Part shown: positions 22,971 to 34,338 of the stretch, piece by piece
How the letters are laid out: the number at the start of each line of letters is the position of its first letter
Position numbering within the stretch: position 1 is the stretch's first letter
Assembly: GCA_013146195.2 (NCBI GenBank)
Contig: CM028377.1
Span: 169,549,824 to 169,613,823, forward strand
Length of the DNA stretch: 64,000 bases
Origin: Codonopsis lanceolata
Taxonomy: Eukaryota > Streptophyta > Magnoliopsida > Asterales > Campanulaceae
Direction: 5' to 3'
Notes under the pieces: model-generated
The model's input: the letters and a program-made list of their open reading frames with translations, nothing else
Databases searched by the model: none
What the model was told of the DNA's origin: nothing
Position numbers and translations under genes: made by a program

Positions 22971-24032
22971 TCTGCTCAAATCTATATCCTTCGTACTAAT
23001 TCTGCCCTTTTCTGATCTGACCCCAATATTTTCTGATCTGATTTCTGTGCATGTATACCGTATCAACCGACCAGTACTATCTCTGTCTTTCCAAAATCGG
23101 GCCAGGTTTCTGAGGAAAAGGGGTTTGAAGGCATCAGAAAGGGTTGGCTGAAGGCTCTCTGGGTTTGGAGTACAGTGTGCCTTTATTAATATTTTTTTAT
23201 TATTTTTTATTTTCCCTACGATTGATTGGACAAGCACCTGCTTTGTTTTGACAGTCTCATGATTATTCCTGGAATAGTGAATTCTTTCTCCAGAGTATAG
23301 GAACCTCGTATTCCACCTGCCTTTCGACTCCCCAAGATTGAACTGATCTCAGGCGAATGGCATATACTCTTTCCGGGATCCACCATTCAAAATGGTCTAG
23401 ATCGAATATCAGAAAATTATTGGTCAGCCCCTGTGCATATTTTATTCATATCACTTTCTTTCTTTTTTTTTTTTTGCTTCTTTTTTTTTTTTTTTTTTTG
23501 CTTCTCTTTTCATTTTTTTGCACAGGGACTGGTCAATAATTTAGAGACATAAAAACCGATTGGTCCATGAAGTGTCCTGAGAATATATATGCAATTTAAC
23601 GTTGACTGATGCAGGGGGTAGGCTGGTCATGGTGTAAGGTAGCAGTTCGGAATATTTCTACGTACGTGTGCGTGTGTGTGGTATCTAGAAAGTAGTAAAA
23701 TTTTTTTTTAAGATATAAAGCAGTAAATAAAACAAATATGGTCTGTCTGGCTGTTCTTTGTGGATTTTTCTCGACTTTTTTAGTTTGAACGTGAGCAAGC
23801 AACCATTCAGATCAAGAAATAGAAAGAAAAGTGAGGAATCTATCTATTCATATTAATTACATATTGGTCTTATTCCCCAAAATAAAATAACAGAATGAAA
23901 TAATATTTACATATTTTGCGTGATAAAAATAAAACAACCAGAATAATAATATAAAGCAGAAATAAAGCAATAATAAAATAAAGCCCCAGCCCTTTTGTTT
24001 TACTAACCGGTAATCTATATTTTTATGTTGTT

Positions 24033-24102
<70 letters not shown>

Positions 24103-24306
24103 GTAACGGTACCTGGAACGAAACTGCGGCAAATGAATGGTTGTGCACAAATATGTATACATATATATAAAAATGCAATATTTAAAATGCCAAAGAAATA
24201 TAATAAGCATATTTTAGTCAGAAACTAAAGAAAACTGATTTTTTTCTTTTCTCATGAAAACTGAGTCTAGCCCTCCATTTTTATTTTCTTTAAAATAAAA
24301 ACGACG
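22971..24306 (-). other. Untranslated leader of the giant Tat element
   Basis: Between PBS and gag. It contains T-rich runs (23459-23520), a (TA)n tract (about 24038-24100) and no recognisable extra ORF. The segment near 23270-23400 (tctttctccagagtatagg..gatcgaatatc) matches the leader of the right-hand copy (about 60290-60440). Confidence 0.7.
24038..24100. repeat. (TA)n microsatellite in the leader
   Basis: About 31 uninterrupted TA repeats. The right-hand copy has a (TA)n tract at a different place in its leader, so these arose separately. Confidence 0.95.
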
Positions 24307-24324
24307 TTCCCAGCAGAGTCGCCA
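24307..24324 (-). other. Primer binding site
   Basis: The minus strand reads TGGCGACTCTGCTGGGAA one base after the LTR end. The same word (TGGCGACTCTGCTAGGGA) follows the LTR of the right-hand copy. The match class is that described for Ogre elements (tRNA-Arg); the tRNA identity is from memory. Confidence 0.8.
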
Positions 24325-24879
24325 CTATGAGTACCTCGGAGATTCCCCCGGATCGCGCGCTCCCTTATTTTAGGGGAACACGCGACTCGGGGAAGACATC
24401 ACTCTTTTCATTTCATTTTCCCTTGTTTAGGGGAAAACGAAATTAAAAGTGCAAAAGGAGTGTTGTCAAAAAGCGCGTTGAATACGCCTCGGTCACTACG
24501 TGTACTTTAGTCCAATATGAGTGCTTTTGATTTTTCCATATCTCATCCTCCCTTGTTTAGAGGAAAACAAGATACAGAAAACGCATCACCCTTTTCATTC
24601 ACATCTTCCATTGTTTAGAGGAAAACGGAAAAGTGCAAAAAAAAAGGATGTTGCGAAGGCGCGTGGGAACACGTCCTGCCTCACTATGGACTTGGGTTCA
24701 TTCTGGGTCACTATGAGTGCTTTGGATTTCTTCGTATCTCATCCTCCCTTGTTTAGGAGAAAACAAGATACAGAAAATGCATCACTCTTTTCATTCTCAT
24801 CTTCCCTTGTTTAGGGGAAAACGAAAAAGTGCAAAAAAAAGGATGTTGCGGGCCTTACTGTGATCCAAAATGTTGTAAC

Positions 24880-24889
24880 AGAGTCGCCA
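24880..24889 (-). other. PBS-like word inside the LTR
   Basis: TGGCGACTCT on the minus strand, about 560 bases before the LTR end, preceded by 'aaaataaaga'. The same word occurs in the other two LTRs at 58727-58736 and 62684-62693 at the same distance from the end. Confidence 0.85.
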
Positions 24890-25749
24890 TCTTTATTTTA
24901 AGGAGAAATAAAGAAAAACCAAAAATAACCAGAGTTTGTAAAAAAAGGGTTCGGAGGCTAAGTTACAAGGTGGGAATTTGTTAGACACCCAACTCACCCT
25001 TTCGGTCTCAAAAATAGTTTTTTGGCTAAAATATGCTTTTATTATATTTATTTAGCAGATGAAATAAAGCATTTAAATAAATATATCTGTATCTACATTA
25101 TTACAGACTTGCAGCCGCTTCCTTCCAGTAATTACAAATACATTTATAAATATTTGGCCATAACAATGGCTCATTTTAGTGCTATTTTCTATGGAAATCC
25201 GGGCAGCATAACTGCTTATATTTTTTTTACATCGGGCCGGCTGAAAATAACACTTTTTTATAAAACCTTTTAAAGGCTTACCATTAAGAGTGTAGGTTGT
25301 GCTCGCTCTGTTTTTCCAGGAGAGGGAGTCTTTTGTTGTTGTGGAGATTCGGGCAGAGTAACTGCTTTCGAAAGTTGCTCTCTGGCACCAGGAAACGGGC
25401 GGAGCAACTGCTTGTTTTTTTGCTGTTGTTTGCTTGCTTCTGGCGAAAATCGGGCAGAGCAACTGTTTGCTTCTAGCGTATTTAGCCTCTGGATTCGGGC
25501 AGAGTAACTGCTCTTTTTTGGATTTTTGGACCGGGAAAATAGGGTGGAATCCTAGCTGGGAGGCTAAGGTTCACTTTGACCGGTTGGATTTAAGTTTGGA
25601 GGAGATTTGACGGAGCTTCGAAGCTTTTTGGAGGAGGGGAACTCTCTCTCTCAAGACGATCGCTCACTGCGTACTTTGAAAGCGGGATATGAACTGTGTG
25701 TGTTATGTCTCGTGAGTGAGTGGTCTTAATTTTCACTACCGAAGGCCTC

Positions 25750-25757
25750 TATTTATA
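25750..25757 (-). promoter_or_regulatory. TATA box of the 5' LTR
   Basis: TATAAATA on the minus strand, about 350 bases into the LTR, matching the position of TATAAATA in the LTRs starting at 57539 and 61403. Confidence 0.7.
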
Positions 25758-26105
25758 GGCTGAGGAAGGGACTTCGTCGTCATTAAATTTTCTTCTTTGT
25801 GCTTCACCAGCTTGTACCGCGTGCTTGATAGATTGTACAAAATGTCAAAACGGAGAGTGTATAAATACTATTGGGGACCACCCACAATGGATCTGGGCGC
25901 TGCGCCTGCTGTGGGTGTGAGTGGCGCCTGGGACTCTTTTTAGGCTGCTTTTTGACACTTTGGCCCCCTGCATTTCACTATTTTACGCATCCTGCTTTTC
26001 CTTTTGCATTTCTAAACCCTGTAACTTGACATTTGTTAAGTTGTAACAGGTCTTGATATTTCATGTCATGTCACATACTAGGGGTACGAAATTGAGGTGT
26101 CTACA

Positions 26106-27118
26106 CTACCCATTCCTCAATTTCCGCCTTGATTGCTCTGGCCTCAACCCCGGAGATCCCCCCGTCTACCGAGGGTACTGACGATAATGATTGCATTCTC
26201 GGGCATCTCTGTAAGTTGGCCAATCCATTCCCTCACTCATTTGTTGGTTATGGTCGAAGGCTGATGGCACAGAGTGTCCCCACCGAGTCCGTGGAAACAC
26301 TTGTTCCACTTAAGGAGTTCCAGGCTGTCGAGTATGTGTCTGCCTTAGAGCGGGATTTAACGTGTATGAGAGGGGAGCTTTCGTCCTCGGCCCAGAAGAT
26401 AGTGTCCCTCGAAGGCAAGCTGTCGAACAAGAAGGAAGAGCTTTCGAACCTTCAGCTTGAGAAGACAGCCTGGTTGGGGAGGAAGAAGGTGTTGCAGGAA
26501 AGGGCCGACGAATGAGATCATCTGAAGAAAGTGGTCGCTGATCTTGAGGCCAAACTGGTGGGCTTATCCAATGAGAATGTCCGTTTAAAAGACGAACTGG
26601 CTTCAAAGCCTAGTATGGAGCAGGTCTTGGATAGGTACTAAGGCTCGCTGGCCTATAAGAAGGAGGCTCTGGATTACATGGAAATGAGTCAAATCCAGAC
26701 GTTCAGGGCTGCAGTTGCGAACAGCGTCCCTCTGCCCGAGGTTGTAAAGATAATGGATCTTGCTTCTTATGGTCCGAAGTGTCGAGGTGCCTCCTCCCTT
26801 GTTCCTTTTGATGAGAATGAGTTGAGTTAGATAAGGGAGTCAGACATCAAGGCTCAGGTTCCCGATTGTTTCCTACTTCTACCAATGCTGAGAATTGTTC
26901 GCCCAGATGGCTCAGAGAAAGGTCTCGTTTAAAGAGAGCTATCTTTCATATGCAGTTTCGGGGGCTGTTTCCTCGTCCTCTCAGGCTGGGTACGTCGGGG
27001 AACGACTTATGAAGGAGCTAGAGGGTGAGAAGACCAATTGAGATGAGTTATCAACGCGGTAGTGGGAATCCGAGCGGGTGGCGGCTCGTGAAGAGGAAAT
27101 GAGAGAGTAGTAGTTGGG
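26106..27118 (+). pseudogene. Antisense ORF of the second Tat-like element, C-terminal part, coiled coil
   Basis: The plus-strand frame from 26106 encodes STEGTDDNDCILGHL, then a long coiled-coil region (SAQKIVSLEGKLSNKKEEL, then DHLKKVVADLEAKLVGL) and a tail with GPKCRGASSLVPF. Stops at 26513, 26639 and 26828. The N-terminal part is removed by the giant element. Opposite orientation to pol and a place between pol and 3' LTR fit the antisense ORFs known from Tat elements. Function unknown. Confidence 0.6.
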
Positions 27119-27254
27119 TAGGGCTTTCAAACAATATACAATTTATGTTTAGTAAATTTGTGATTAATTTGGTTTTGATGTGGGGTATTTGTTTTCCATT
27201 TTATGTTTGTGTAATTGTGTTTGAAGTGCTTCCAATTGTTCCATTTGTTTTTTA

Positions 27255-27580
27255 AGGCAGTAGAGCCTGGCCTCTCATCGGCTAGGCGAGGAGGTTTTGT
27301 AGGCATTAGAGCCTGGCCACTCCTCGGCTAAGCGATGAGGTTTTTGAAGGCATTAGAGTCTGACCTCTCCTCGGCTAGGCGAAGAGGTTTTTAAGGCATT
27401 AGAGCATGGCCTCTCCTCGGCTAGGTGAGGAGGTTTTTGAAGGCATTAGAGCCTGGCCTCTTCTCGGCTAGGCAAGGAGGTTTTGAAGGCATTAGAGTCT
27501 GGCCTCTCCTCGGCTAGGCGAGGAGGTTTTGAAGGCATAAGAGCCTAGCCTTTCTTCGGCTAGGTGAGGAGGTTTTGAAG
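27255..27580. repeat. 46-bp tandem array, seven units
   Basis: Units of 45-47 bases built on 'gcattagagcctggcctctc' and 'tcggctaggcgaggaggtttt', from 27255 on. Each holds a dyad (cctcgcctagcc / ggctaggcgagg). It lies between pol and the antisense ORF, the usual place for Tat 3' arrays. Confidence 0.9.
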
Positions 27581-27648
27581 GGTACAATATAAAGTAAACA
27601 AAAGTGGACTTTTTACTAAGACTTTTTTTCTCAAATAGTAAAAGTAGA

Positions 27649-28785
27649 CTATGGATAGTACATTTTCAAGTGGTCTGAATGCCATGTATTTTTTAGTGGG
27701 GTTCTGTCTGGTTTGGCGAGTTTGTAGGTTCCAGCCCGGATGATGCCCGTGACCTGAAATGGTCCTTCCTAATTGGGAGAAAGCTTGTTTCTTCCAGGTT
27801 TGTTTCCAGTGACCTCAATTTTTCTTAGCACTAGGTCCCCGACTGAAAATGTGCGAGGATTCATTCTTTTGTCATGGTGAGCTTTGGCGAGCTTCTTGTA
27901 GTTGATGGCCTTCAACCTTGCTTCCAACATTTTTTCTTCAAGGTAATCAAGGTCTAGCTTTCTTGATTCCTGGTTTGCTTCTTCATCAAAGTGGATGACT
28001 CTTTCCGTAGGTAGGGCCATTTATACCAGGGACATGGCCTCAATCCCATAGGTCAAGAAAAACAGTATTTCTCCTGTTGAGCCTCGGTTGGAGGTTCTGA
28101 TAGCCCATAAAATGACGGGAAGCTCCTCGAGTCAAGCACCTTTCTTCTCGTCTAGCCTTCTTTTCAAGGCATGGAGGATTTGTTTGTTTCCGGCCTCAGC
28201 TTGGCCATTTCTTTGTGGGTTCACTACTGAGGACTTCCAATGGCGGACCCCTCTCTCCTCGCAACTTGCTGTGAATCTGCTCGAGAATTATGTGCCATGA
28301 TCTGACACGATTGCCCTTGGTATTCCGTATATGTACCAGATGTTATCTCGAATGAAGTCGATGGCCATTTGTTCGGTGATGCTCGCGAGAGGCCTTGCTT
28401 CGATCCACTTCGTAAAGTAGTCTACTGATACTATTACGAATTTGTTCTTGCCCTTTGCTAGGGGAAATGGCCCAATCAGATCTAGGCCCCACATGTCGAA
28501 CGGCCATGGTGCTACTATGGGGGTTTGGGGTGCCAAAGGTAGCCTGGGGATGTCTGCGAATCTTTGACATTTGTCGCATTTTTGAGCATATACCTTGGTG
28601 TCCTTTCTCAATGTGAGCCAATAATACCCATGAAAGATGATTTTGTCAGCCAGTGTTCGCGCTCCTAGCTGGGTGACTTCCACATACCCCTCCGTGTACC
28701 CCGGCCAGTAGCCCTTATGTGATTTCTGGGCGAACACACCTGAGGAGAGGTTTTGAAAAAGATCTTTTGTACAATATACCTCCAA
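27649..28785 (-). pseudogene. Integrase of the second Tat-like element
   Basis: The minus-strand zinc-finger remnant ends in KCDKCQRFADIP. The core holds WGLDLIGPFPLAKG, VDYFTKWIEARPLAS and AIVSDHGT. The frame then breaks and resumes with NGQAEAGNKQILHALKRRLD, LPVILWAIRTS, MALPTERVIHFDEEANQES and RTFSVGDLVLRK. It ends KNTWHSDHLKMYYP at 27649. Several stops and shifts; inactive. Confidence 0.85.
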
Positions 28786-30481
28786 TTACTGTGTACCTGG
28801 CTAATCTTCTCATCATGGCCCATGTTTGCTCTCTGTCATCAGGTAACGTCCCTTGATCGATAGATCTTTTGATGTCATCGATCCAGCATTCTGTGGCTTG
28901 TTCTACCGTCATTATTTTTTCTTTATCAATGGTTGGGGTGTTTAGGATCTCGATCCATGTTTCGGGAAGAAGCTCGCCGAGTTCGCTTGTGGCTATTTTG
29001 GAGAGATAATCAGCTTTTCCATTCTCGGCCCTTCCTATTTGTTCCAGTTCCCAGTATTTGAATTGGGTGAGGATGCTTAGGGCGAGCTCCTTGTATTTGT
29101 CCACCGTTGGATGATTAACCTCATACTCCCCCAAAATCTGTTTCACGACGAGCTGGGAGTCGCTGGAAATTAAGATTTGGGTTGCTCCCATTTCGACGGC
29201 TAACTCGACACCTGCTATTAGTGCTTCGTACTTGGCAACATTATTTGATGCTGGAAAGTTTAGTTTGAGTGCTTTACTAATCTTGGTCCCCTCTAGTGTC
29301 GTGAGTAAGATGTTTGTTCCATTTTCATTTTTGCTTGATGACCCATCTACGAACAATGTCCAGGGCCGAGCTGGTCTTTTTTGACCAACCAACTCTTGCC
29401 TGGGTACTTGTTCGATCATTGAGGGCTCAGAGTTTGGTGAGGGACCTTTCTCTTCTATCGAGTTAAAGGAGGTTTCTGCGATGAAGTCTACTATGATTTC
29501 AGTTTTGATTGCTTTTCTCAGAAGGTAGATGATTGCATACTCTGTTAATTCGACGGCCCATCTCATCATCCTCCCTGCAACATCTGGTTTGTGCAGGATC
29601 CTTCGTAACGGTAGGTCAGTGTATACCTCGATCTCGTGTGCTTTGAAGTATGGCCTCAGTTTTCTTGCCGTCATGATTAAAGCGAGTATCACTTTCTCTA
29701 CTTTCATATACCTCGTCTCGACCCCTGTGAGTGCATGGGACACATAGTAGATAGGTCTTTGATGTGTCCTTTCTTCTCTTAATAAGACTGATTCTATAGT
29801 TGTGTCTGTAGCCGAGAGATAAATATAGAGTCTTTCTCCAGGTACGGGGCTATGAGCAGGGGTAGGACGCCGAGGTATTTTTTGAGCTCGATAAAGGCGA
29901 GGTCGCATTCCTCGCTTCATGTAAACTTCTTCACACCTCTTAAAATCTTGAAGAAGGGGAGACTTTTTTCTGCCAATCTTGAGATGAACCTTCCTAGGGC
30001 CACGATTCTCCCATTTAACTGTTGTACTTGTTTGATGCACGTTGGCACTGTCATTTCGGCCAATGCTTTGATCTTTTCGGGGTTTGCTTCTATTCCTCGT
30101 TCGTTCACCATCTACCCCAGAAACTTTCCCGTTGTTACGCTGAAGACGCATTTGGCGGGGTTCAGCTTCATTTTGTTTTTTCTGAGGTTTGTGAATGTTT
30201 CTCCGAGGTCATCGATGTGGCTGGATTCCTTTATTTTGATCACCATATCATCTATGTAGGCTTCGACGTTTCTCCCCAATTGATTTCCAAAAACCTTGTT
30301 CATCATTCGCTGGTAGGTGGCACCTGCATTCTTTAGGCCGAACGATATCATATTGTAGCAGTAGAAGGCACCTGCTGCTCGAAAGGCCGTGTTTCCTTGG
30401 TCATCTTTCCATATCCTAATCTGATGGTACCCTGAATAGGCGTCCACAAAGCTCAAGATTTTATAACCCGAGATGGAATCA
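28715..30481 (-). pseudogene. RT and double RNase H of the second Tat-like element
   Basis: The RT keeps FVDAYSGYHQIRIWKDDQ, SFGLKNAGATYQRMMNK and AYIDDMVI (YIDD), but its N-terminal palm is deleted at about 30481-30526. Then LNGRIVALGRFISRLAEK and a first RNase H (YYVSHALTGVETRYMKVEK). A second RNase H follows (TLFVDGSSSKNENG, NNVAKYEALIAGVELA, SSDSQLVVKQI, GRAENGKADYLSKIA). A frame change lies near 29900. Confidence 0.85.
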
Positions 30482-30525
30482 ATGATTTTGGCTCATATCC
30501 TATCCTAATCTTATGATTTTGGCTC

Positions 30526-33500
30526 GTAATAGCTTGGCTATCTCTTCCTTGATTGCTTCTTACTTTTCGGGGGAGATTTACCTCGGTCTTTACTGGAAGG
30601 GTGCAAATTTTGGGTCAATGCTTAGTCGATGGACCGCTACTTCCTCAGTTATGCCTTCCATGCCCTCCGTTTTCCATGCGAATATGTTCGTGTTGTTTCT
30701 CGAGAATTATATTATCGCTATTCGCTCCTCGGCTGCTACCTTCATTCCCACCTTGATCTTTTGGTCGGGGTAGTTGAAGTTGATGATGACTTCCTCAACA
30801 TCCTCCAAAGGCTGTAATATTGGGTGATCTCTTATATCGAGGCTGTTGATTTTTGTTTTTTCACCATCGATAGTAGGAGATCCCTTTGGGTGGTGCAGGC
30901 TGGTCTCTCCGGCCCACCTTGATTGCTATTGGGTGGAGCTTTCCCTGCCGAGTCCTCGAGCTCGCTTGAATGAATGCTCGTCTTCTTTTCCTTCGTCCTC
31001 TTCTAGTCTCTTCATTCTTTTTTTCATCTCTCTTTTCTCATTTATAAGGTACTCCAACGTTGTTCTTACATCATTTTTAGGACTCCTACTCCACTCGAGG
31101 TCATGTATTTGACCCTTTGGTATGCCATGGAGGTAACCATTCGGAACTTTGCCTCGGACGGTGTGCCGAGGATGGCGTTATATGGTGATGGGAGGTCAAA
31201 GACTAGGAAGGTGATTTCTTCGCTTCTTGTAGTGTCTCCTTCGCCTAGGTCAACTTTGAGAGCCATGGTGCCTTTTGCCAACACTTTATGACCCGTGAAT
31301 CCTTCCAATTGGATTCGACTTCGGGTGAGATAAGAATCGCTGAGCCCTAATGCTCGAAAACATTTGTAGTGCATCACGTCTCTTCCTGTAGCCGTGTCCA
31401 CCAACACTCTTTTGACGAGGCTGTTGTGGATCCCAATATGTAAGGTTAATGGCTGCTACTGAGCTATTGTATTAACGGCCAGTTCGACATCTCTGAACAC
31501 TATTTCATGCTCAATGATCCCTTCCATCATGCTGTCGACTGAGTAGTTCAAGTTATTGATCGTGTTTTTTAATTGCGCAATATTTTGAGCCTCTTCTCGA
31601 ATGGTGTTGACTCACTGTCTGTCATTTGGCTAACGATTGTCGCCCCCCGAGCCCTCGGTCCTGGGGCGCGATTGTTTTGTTCTCTTGCCTTGAATCTTCG
31701 ATCTCCCTCATTGATGACCCGTTGTATAGCTCTTTTAAGCTGGATGCATTCCTCCCTTGAGTGGTCGACCTCATTATGGAAGACGCATCTTTTTCTTGGA
31801 TTTCGGGTTTCGAGGGGTGACTTCATGGAGTAAGGTGGCAACTATTTTGTTTTCCGATAGGAGAACATTCATGATTTGTTCTCTTGATGCGTTGAGAGAG
31901 GTAAAGTCTTCCAACTCATTGTCTCGCCTTGGGACCCTTATTTCGCCGGTGAATTTTCCACCTCGTTCTTCTTCCTTTTTCCTTGCAGGGTGGATCTCGC
32001 CTGCCGAGCCCTTCCATTGGTCTTTGCCTTTGTGACCTTTGTTTGTTGTGGATGGCTGCTCGGCGGCATTAGTTACGCCTGAAGATGACGTGGCTGGACG
32101 AGGGTTTGTTGCGGTCACGGGTTACTTGCCATCCAATAAGGCCACTCTTTGGGCTGCTAGGAACATCTCCCCGATTGTGTCCCGATGTCTCATTAGTAGC
32201 TTGGTCCTGCAATTTCCTCGTAGCAAACCTGCTCCGAAACACATTCTTACCGAGGTATCAGGGATATCTTGTATTTGGTCTAGGACTTCCTTGAATCTGG
32301 ACATGTATGAGAATATTGATTCTCCGGGCTCTTGCTTCACGATGCACATGTATGTTTCGCTTTTGGGGACCCGCCGAGGTGAACTTCTTCAAGAAGGCCC
32401 CTTTAAAGTCATCCCAACAGGTGATGGAATCATGGGCTAACCCATTGTACCACTGTTGGGCCTACTTTTTTAGGGTCCCTATAAAGACTAAGCACCATAT
32501 GCCATCGAGCCTTGTTGTGATGATCATTTTTAGCTCGAACCCTAACACGTGATCTAGGTCAGTCGTGGTCCCATTGTAATCTTCAAAGTATGTGATTTTT
32601 ACTTTTGAAGGTACTGTCACCTCCTTGTTTTGCTTTATGAAAGGTCCTCTGATATTTTTGGTGCATGTGTTTGTTCTAGTTGCTTTGACGAGCTTCCAAT
32701 TTTTCCATCCACGCCCTTATCTCAGCATCTGTCATGGGCTTATTACCTTGTGTTGAGCCTATTGCTGGTGAGGGTGTCCCGTTTGCCCATATGTTGACTT
32801 GAGCATCCTCGAACTCTTCTTCGGCTGGATCTTTTACTGGGGATTCTAGGCGGGGCTCCTTTACAAGTTGACGGGAAGGGTGTGGTGATTTAGAGGGACC
32901 TTTATTAGTCGACGCATGTGCCCACGGCTGAGATTCTCCTTCCTCACTGCGAGCTGGTTGATTTTTCGTCTCGGGGGGAACCTTAGACGAGAATGGATGC
33001 TCATTCTCGAACCCTCGGCAGCAACCCTTTTGCCAAACCTCGACTTGATGTTGGTGGTAAACCTTGCCTTCTTCGATTTCGTTGTTCCCACCCTTTAGCC
33101 AAACTGAGTAGGAGCGGGCTTGTGTGCTATGAACATTGATTACGGGTTCTGGATCAGGGACTCGGGTCACTTGTCGTAGCTCGTGTATTCCTAGCCTCGG
33201 CCTCCTATATTTTGGTGAAAAGGGTTCACTGGTGTACCCAATATGTGTACTATTTGTCTATTTGTTCTTGAGTCATAGGGTTTTTTGATTTAGTAGGGGT
33301 TGTTCCTCCTCCCCATTGGCTTTTGAGGACTCGATGTCAATAAAGTGACCATCCCTGAGGTCGCCATCTTGTACTTTGTTCTTGACGTTCGAGATTCGTC
33401 TCGCCATTGCGAATCTCCTTTGAGCCTTTGCCGACATTTCGGGTATCGAGAGGTCAGAGTCTTGCCTCATAGAGAGAGCATGGCACTTATCGCCTCTTCC

Positions 33501-33569
33501 CTCGTTGTGCCCCGCGGGCTCTTTTTCCTGGATGATTTGACGCAACAGGCGTGACATTTTTAGAGGCAT
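30526..33569 (-). pseudogene. Gag and protease of the second Tat-like element
   Basis: The protease (31066-31407) keeps CFRALGLSDSYLT, LEGFTGHKVLAKGTMALKV and FLVFDLPSPYNAILG. Its active site reads DTATGRD where DTGSSAD is usual, so the catalytic motif is damaged. Gag parts: CVFHNEVDHSREECIQLK zinc-knuckle-like segment (31770-31800), LEDFTSLNASREQIMNVL, and the core QEPGESIFSYMSRFKEV with IPDTSVRMCFGAGL (32120-32350). The N-terminal gag at 32676-33569 includes AEIRAWMEKLEARQ. Many stops. Confidence 0.8.
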
Positions 33570-33806
33570 GTTTCTTGGATTTCACCATCTTTGCTTGTTC
33601 AAGGACAGAGTGTAGCTGAGAAACTTGCGTTTCCCGACAACAAAACCAAACTGATCATGCAAAAACCGTGGTGACCTTGTCTTTTTGTCCAAGTAAGAAA
33701 CAAAGTTGATGATGTTGTCCTTTCGGCTGGGATTATGGTTGTTAACCTGGATAAGACAAAACAAACGCCGTTAAGAAGTCGGGATTGTCCCGACTAGAAT
33801 CCTCCA

Positions 33807-34338
33807 TCGTGAAAGTAAGATTTCTATGTGGTGTGCAATAACTGAGTAATAATTGTGATAGTTTATCTTGGATCCAAATGGATAAATGTGATAAGCATAA
33901 TAGGATATCTGAAAATGGCTTACCCTAAAACAGTGGAGAAGGTCTCCTATTTATGCCTGAAGGGTCGTGTGAGGTAGCATCCTTTTACTGGGGAACACAT
34001 TGCGGCTGATAATAAATGCTTTGATGTTGTATCATGAATGAGTTAGACTGCACATTCTCGGGGAGTGGTTGGTTGAGTATGTCAATCTGTCTGGCCAGTG
34101 GAAGAGTTTTCGTCAGGACCGTCATTTGTTGATTTTTGCCAAGGCCAGGCTGGTTAAGATCAAGGGTTGTGACTTCTAATTTTACTCTTGTTCGGTTTTG
34201 TCATTCAATTTTGCGAATGGGTGTGTACATGTCGAGATCTTTCTTCCTCGGCTATTGGCTTGCTTTTACTTCGGAAGGACTCGGTGTGTGAGGATCCTAT
34301 TTCGTGAGCCGAGGGATGCCTCGGCTTGCATCCTTTCA
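33807..34338 (-). repeat. Probable 5' LTR of the second Tat-like element
   Basis: The minus strand starts TGAAAGGATGCAAGCCGAGG at 34338 and has a TATA-like CATAAATAG (complement of 33948-33956). The downstream border is guessed from a possible PBS (TGGAGGATTCTAGTCGGG, minus strand, 33789-33806). There is no second LTR copy in the window, so both ends are tentative. Confidence 0.35.

Larger units (their letters stand above)
1..26105 (-). mobile_element. Giant Tat-clade (Ogre/Retand-like) Ty3/gypsy retrotransposon, 3' LTR cut by window edge
   Basis: The first 399 bases match 25707-26105, which defines LTRs reading TGTAGACACC inward on the minus strand. Order on the minus strand: 5' LTR (24326-26105), PBS (24307-24324), leader, gag, protease, RT, RNase H, second RNase H, integrase (ending 7786), a roughly 7-kb 3' region with two plus-strand genes, polypurine tract, 3' LTR. 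A second RNase H, a tRNA-Arg-like PBS, extra ORFs downstream of pol and tandem repeats near the 3' LTR are known Tat-clade traits. Without the nested LINE and its insert the element would be about 18 kb plus the missing LTR part. Coding frames carry many stops, so it is not autonomous. The right flank is CTACC (26106-26110); its partner lies outside the window. Confidence 0.9.
24326..26105 (-). repeat. 5' LTR of the giant Tat element (1780 bp)
   Basis: Minus-strand start TGTAGACACC at 26105. The end is inferred from the adjacent PBS; it reads ...CTCATA rather than the family's ...CACA, a point change. It contains a TATA box (tataaata, complement of 25750-25757), a set of short GC-containing dyads, and two diverged 195-bp units (about 24517 and 24712) with repeated 'cccttgtttaggggaaaac' words. 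A PBS-like word lies 560 bp from its end. 25707-26105 matches the partial LTR at the left edge. Confidence 0.9.
26106..34338 (-). mobile_element. Second, older Tat-like Ty3/gypsy element, 3' end lost behind the inserted giant element
   Basis: Minus-strand gag (31500-33570), protease, RT, two RNase H domains and integrase (to 27649), then a 46-bp tandem array and a plus-strand antisense ORF that is cut at 26106 by the giant element. Only the 5' LTR region (to about 34338) lies in the window; the 3' LTR would be beyond the giant element. Frames are heavily broken. It differs in sequence from the TGTAGACACC family. Confidence 0.8.

Noticed and set aside
27255..27580. Short-unit array resembling CRISPR
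   Set aside because: Units abut directly; no spacers.
33785..33806. Sequence resembling a tRNA 3' half (gtcgggattgtcccgac then tccca-like end)
   Set aside because: The loop is too short for a T-arm and no 5' half is present; kept only as a weak PBS candidate for the second Tat element.
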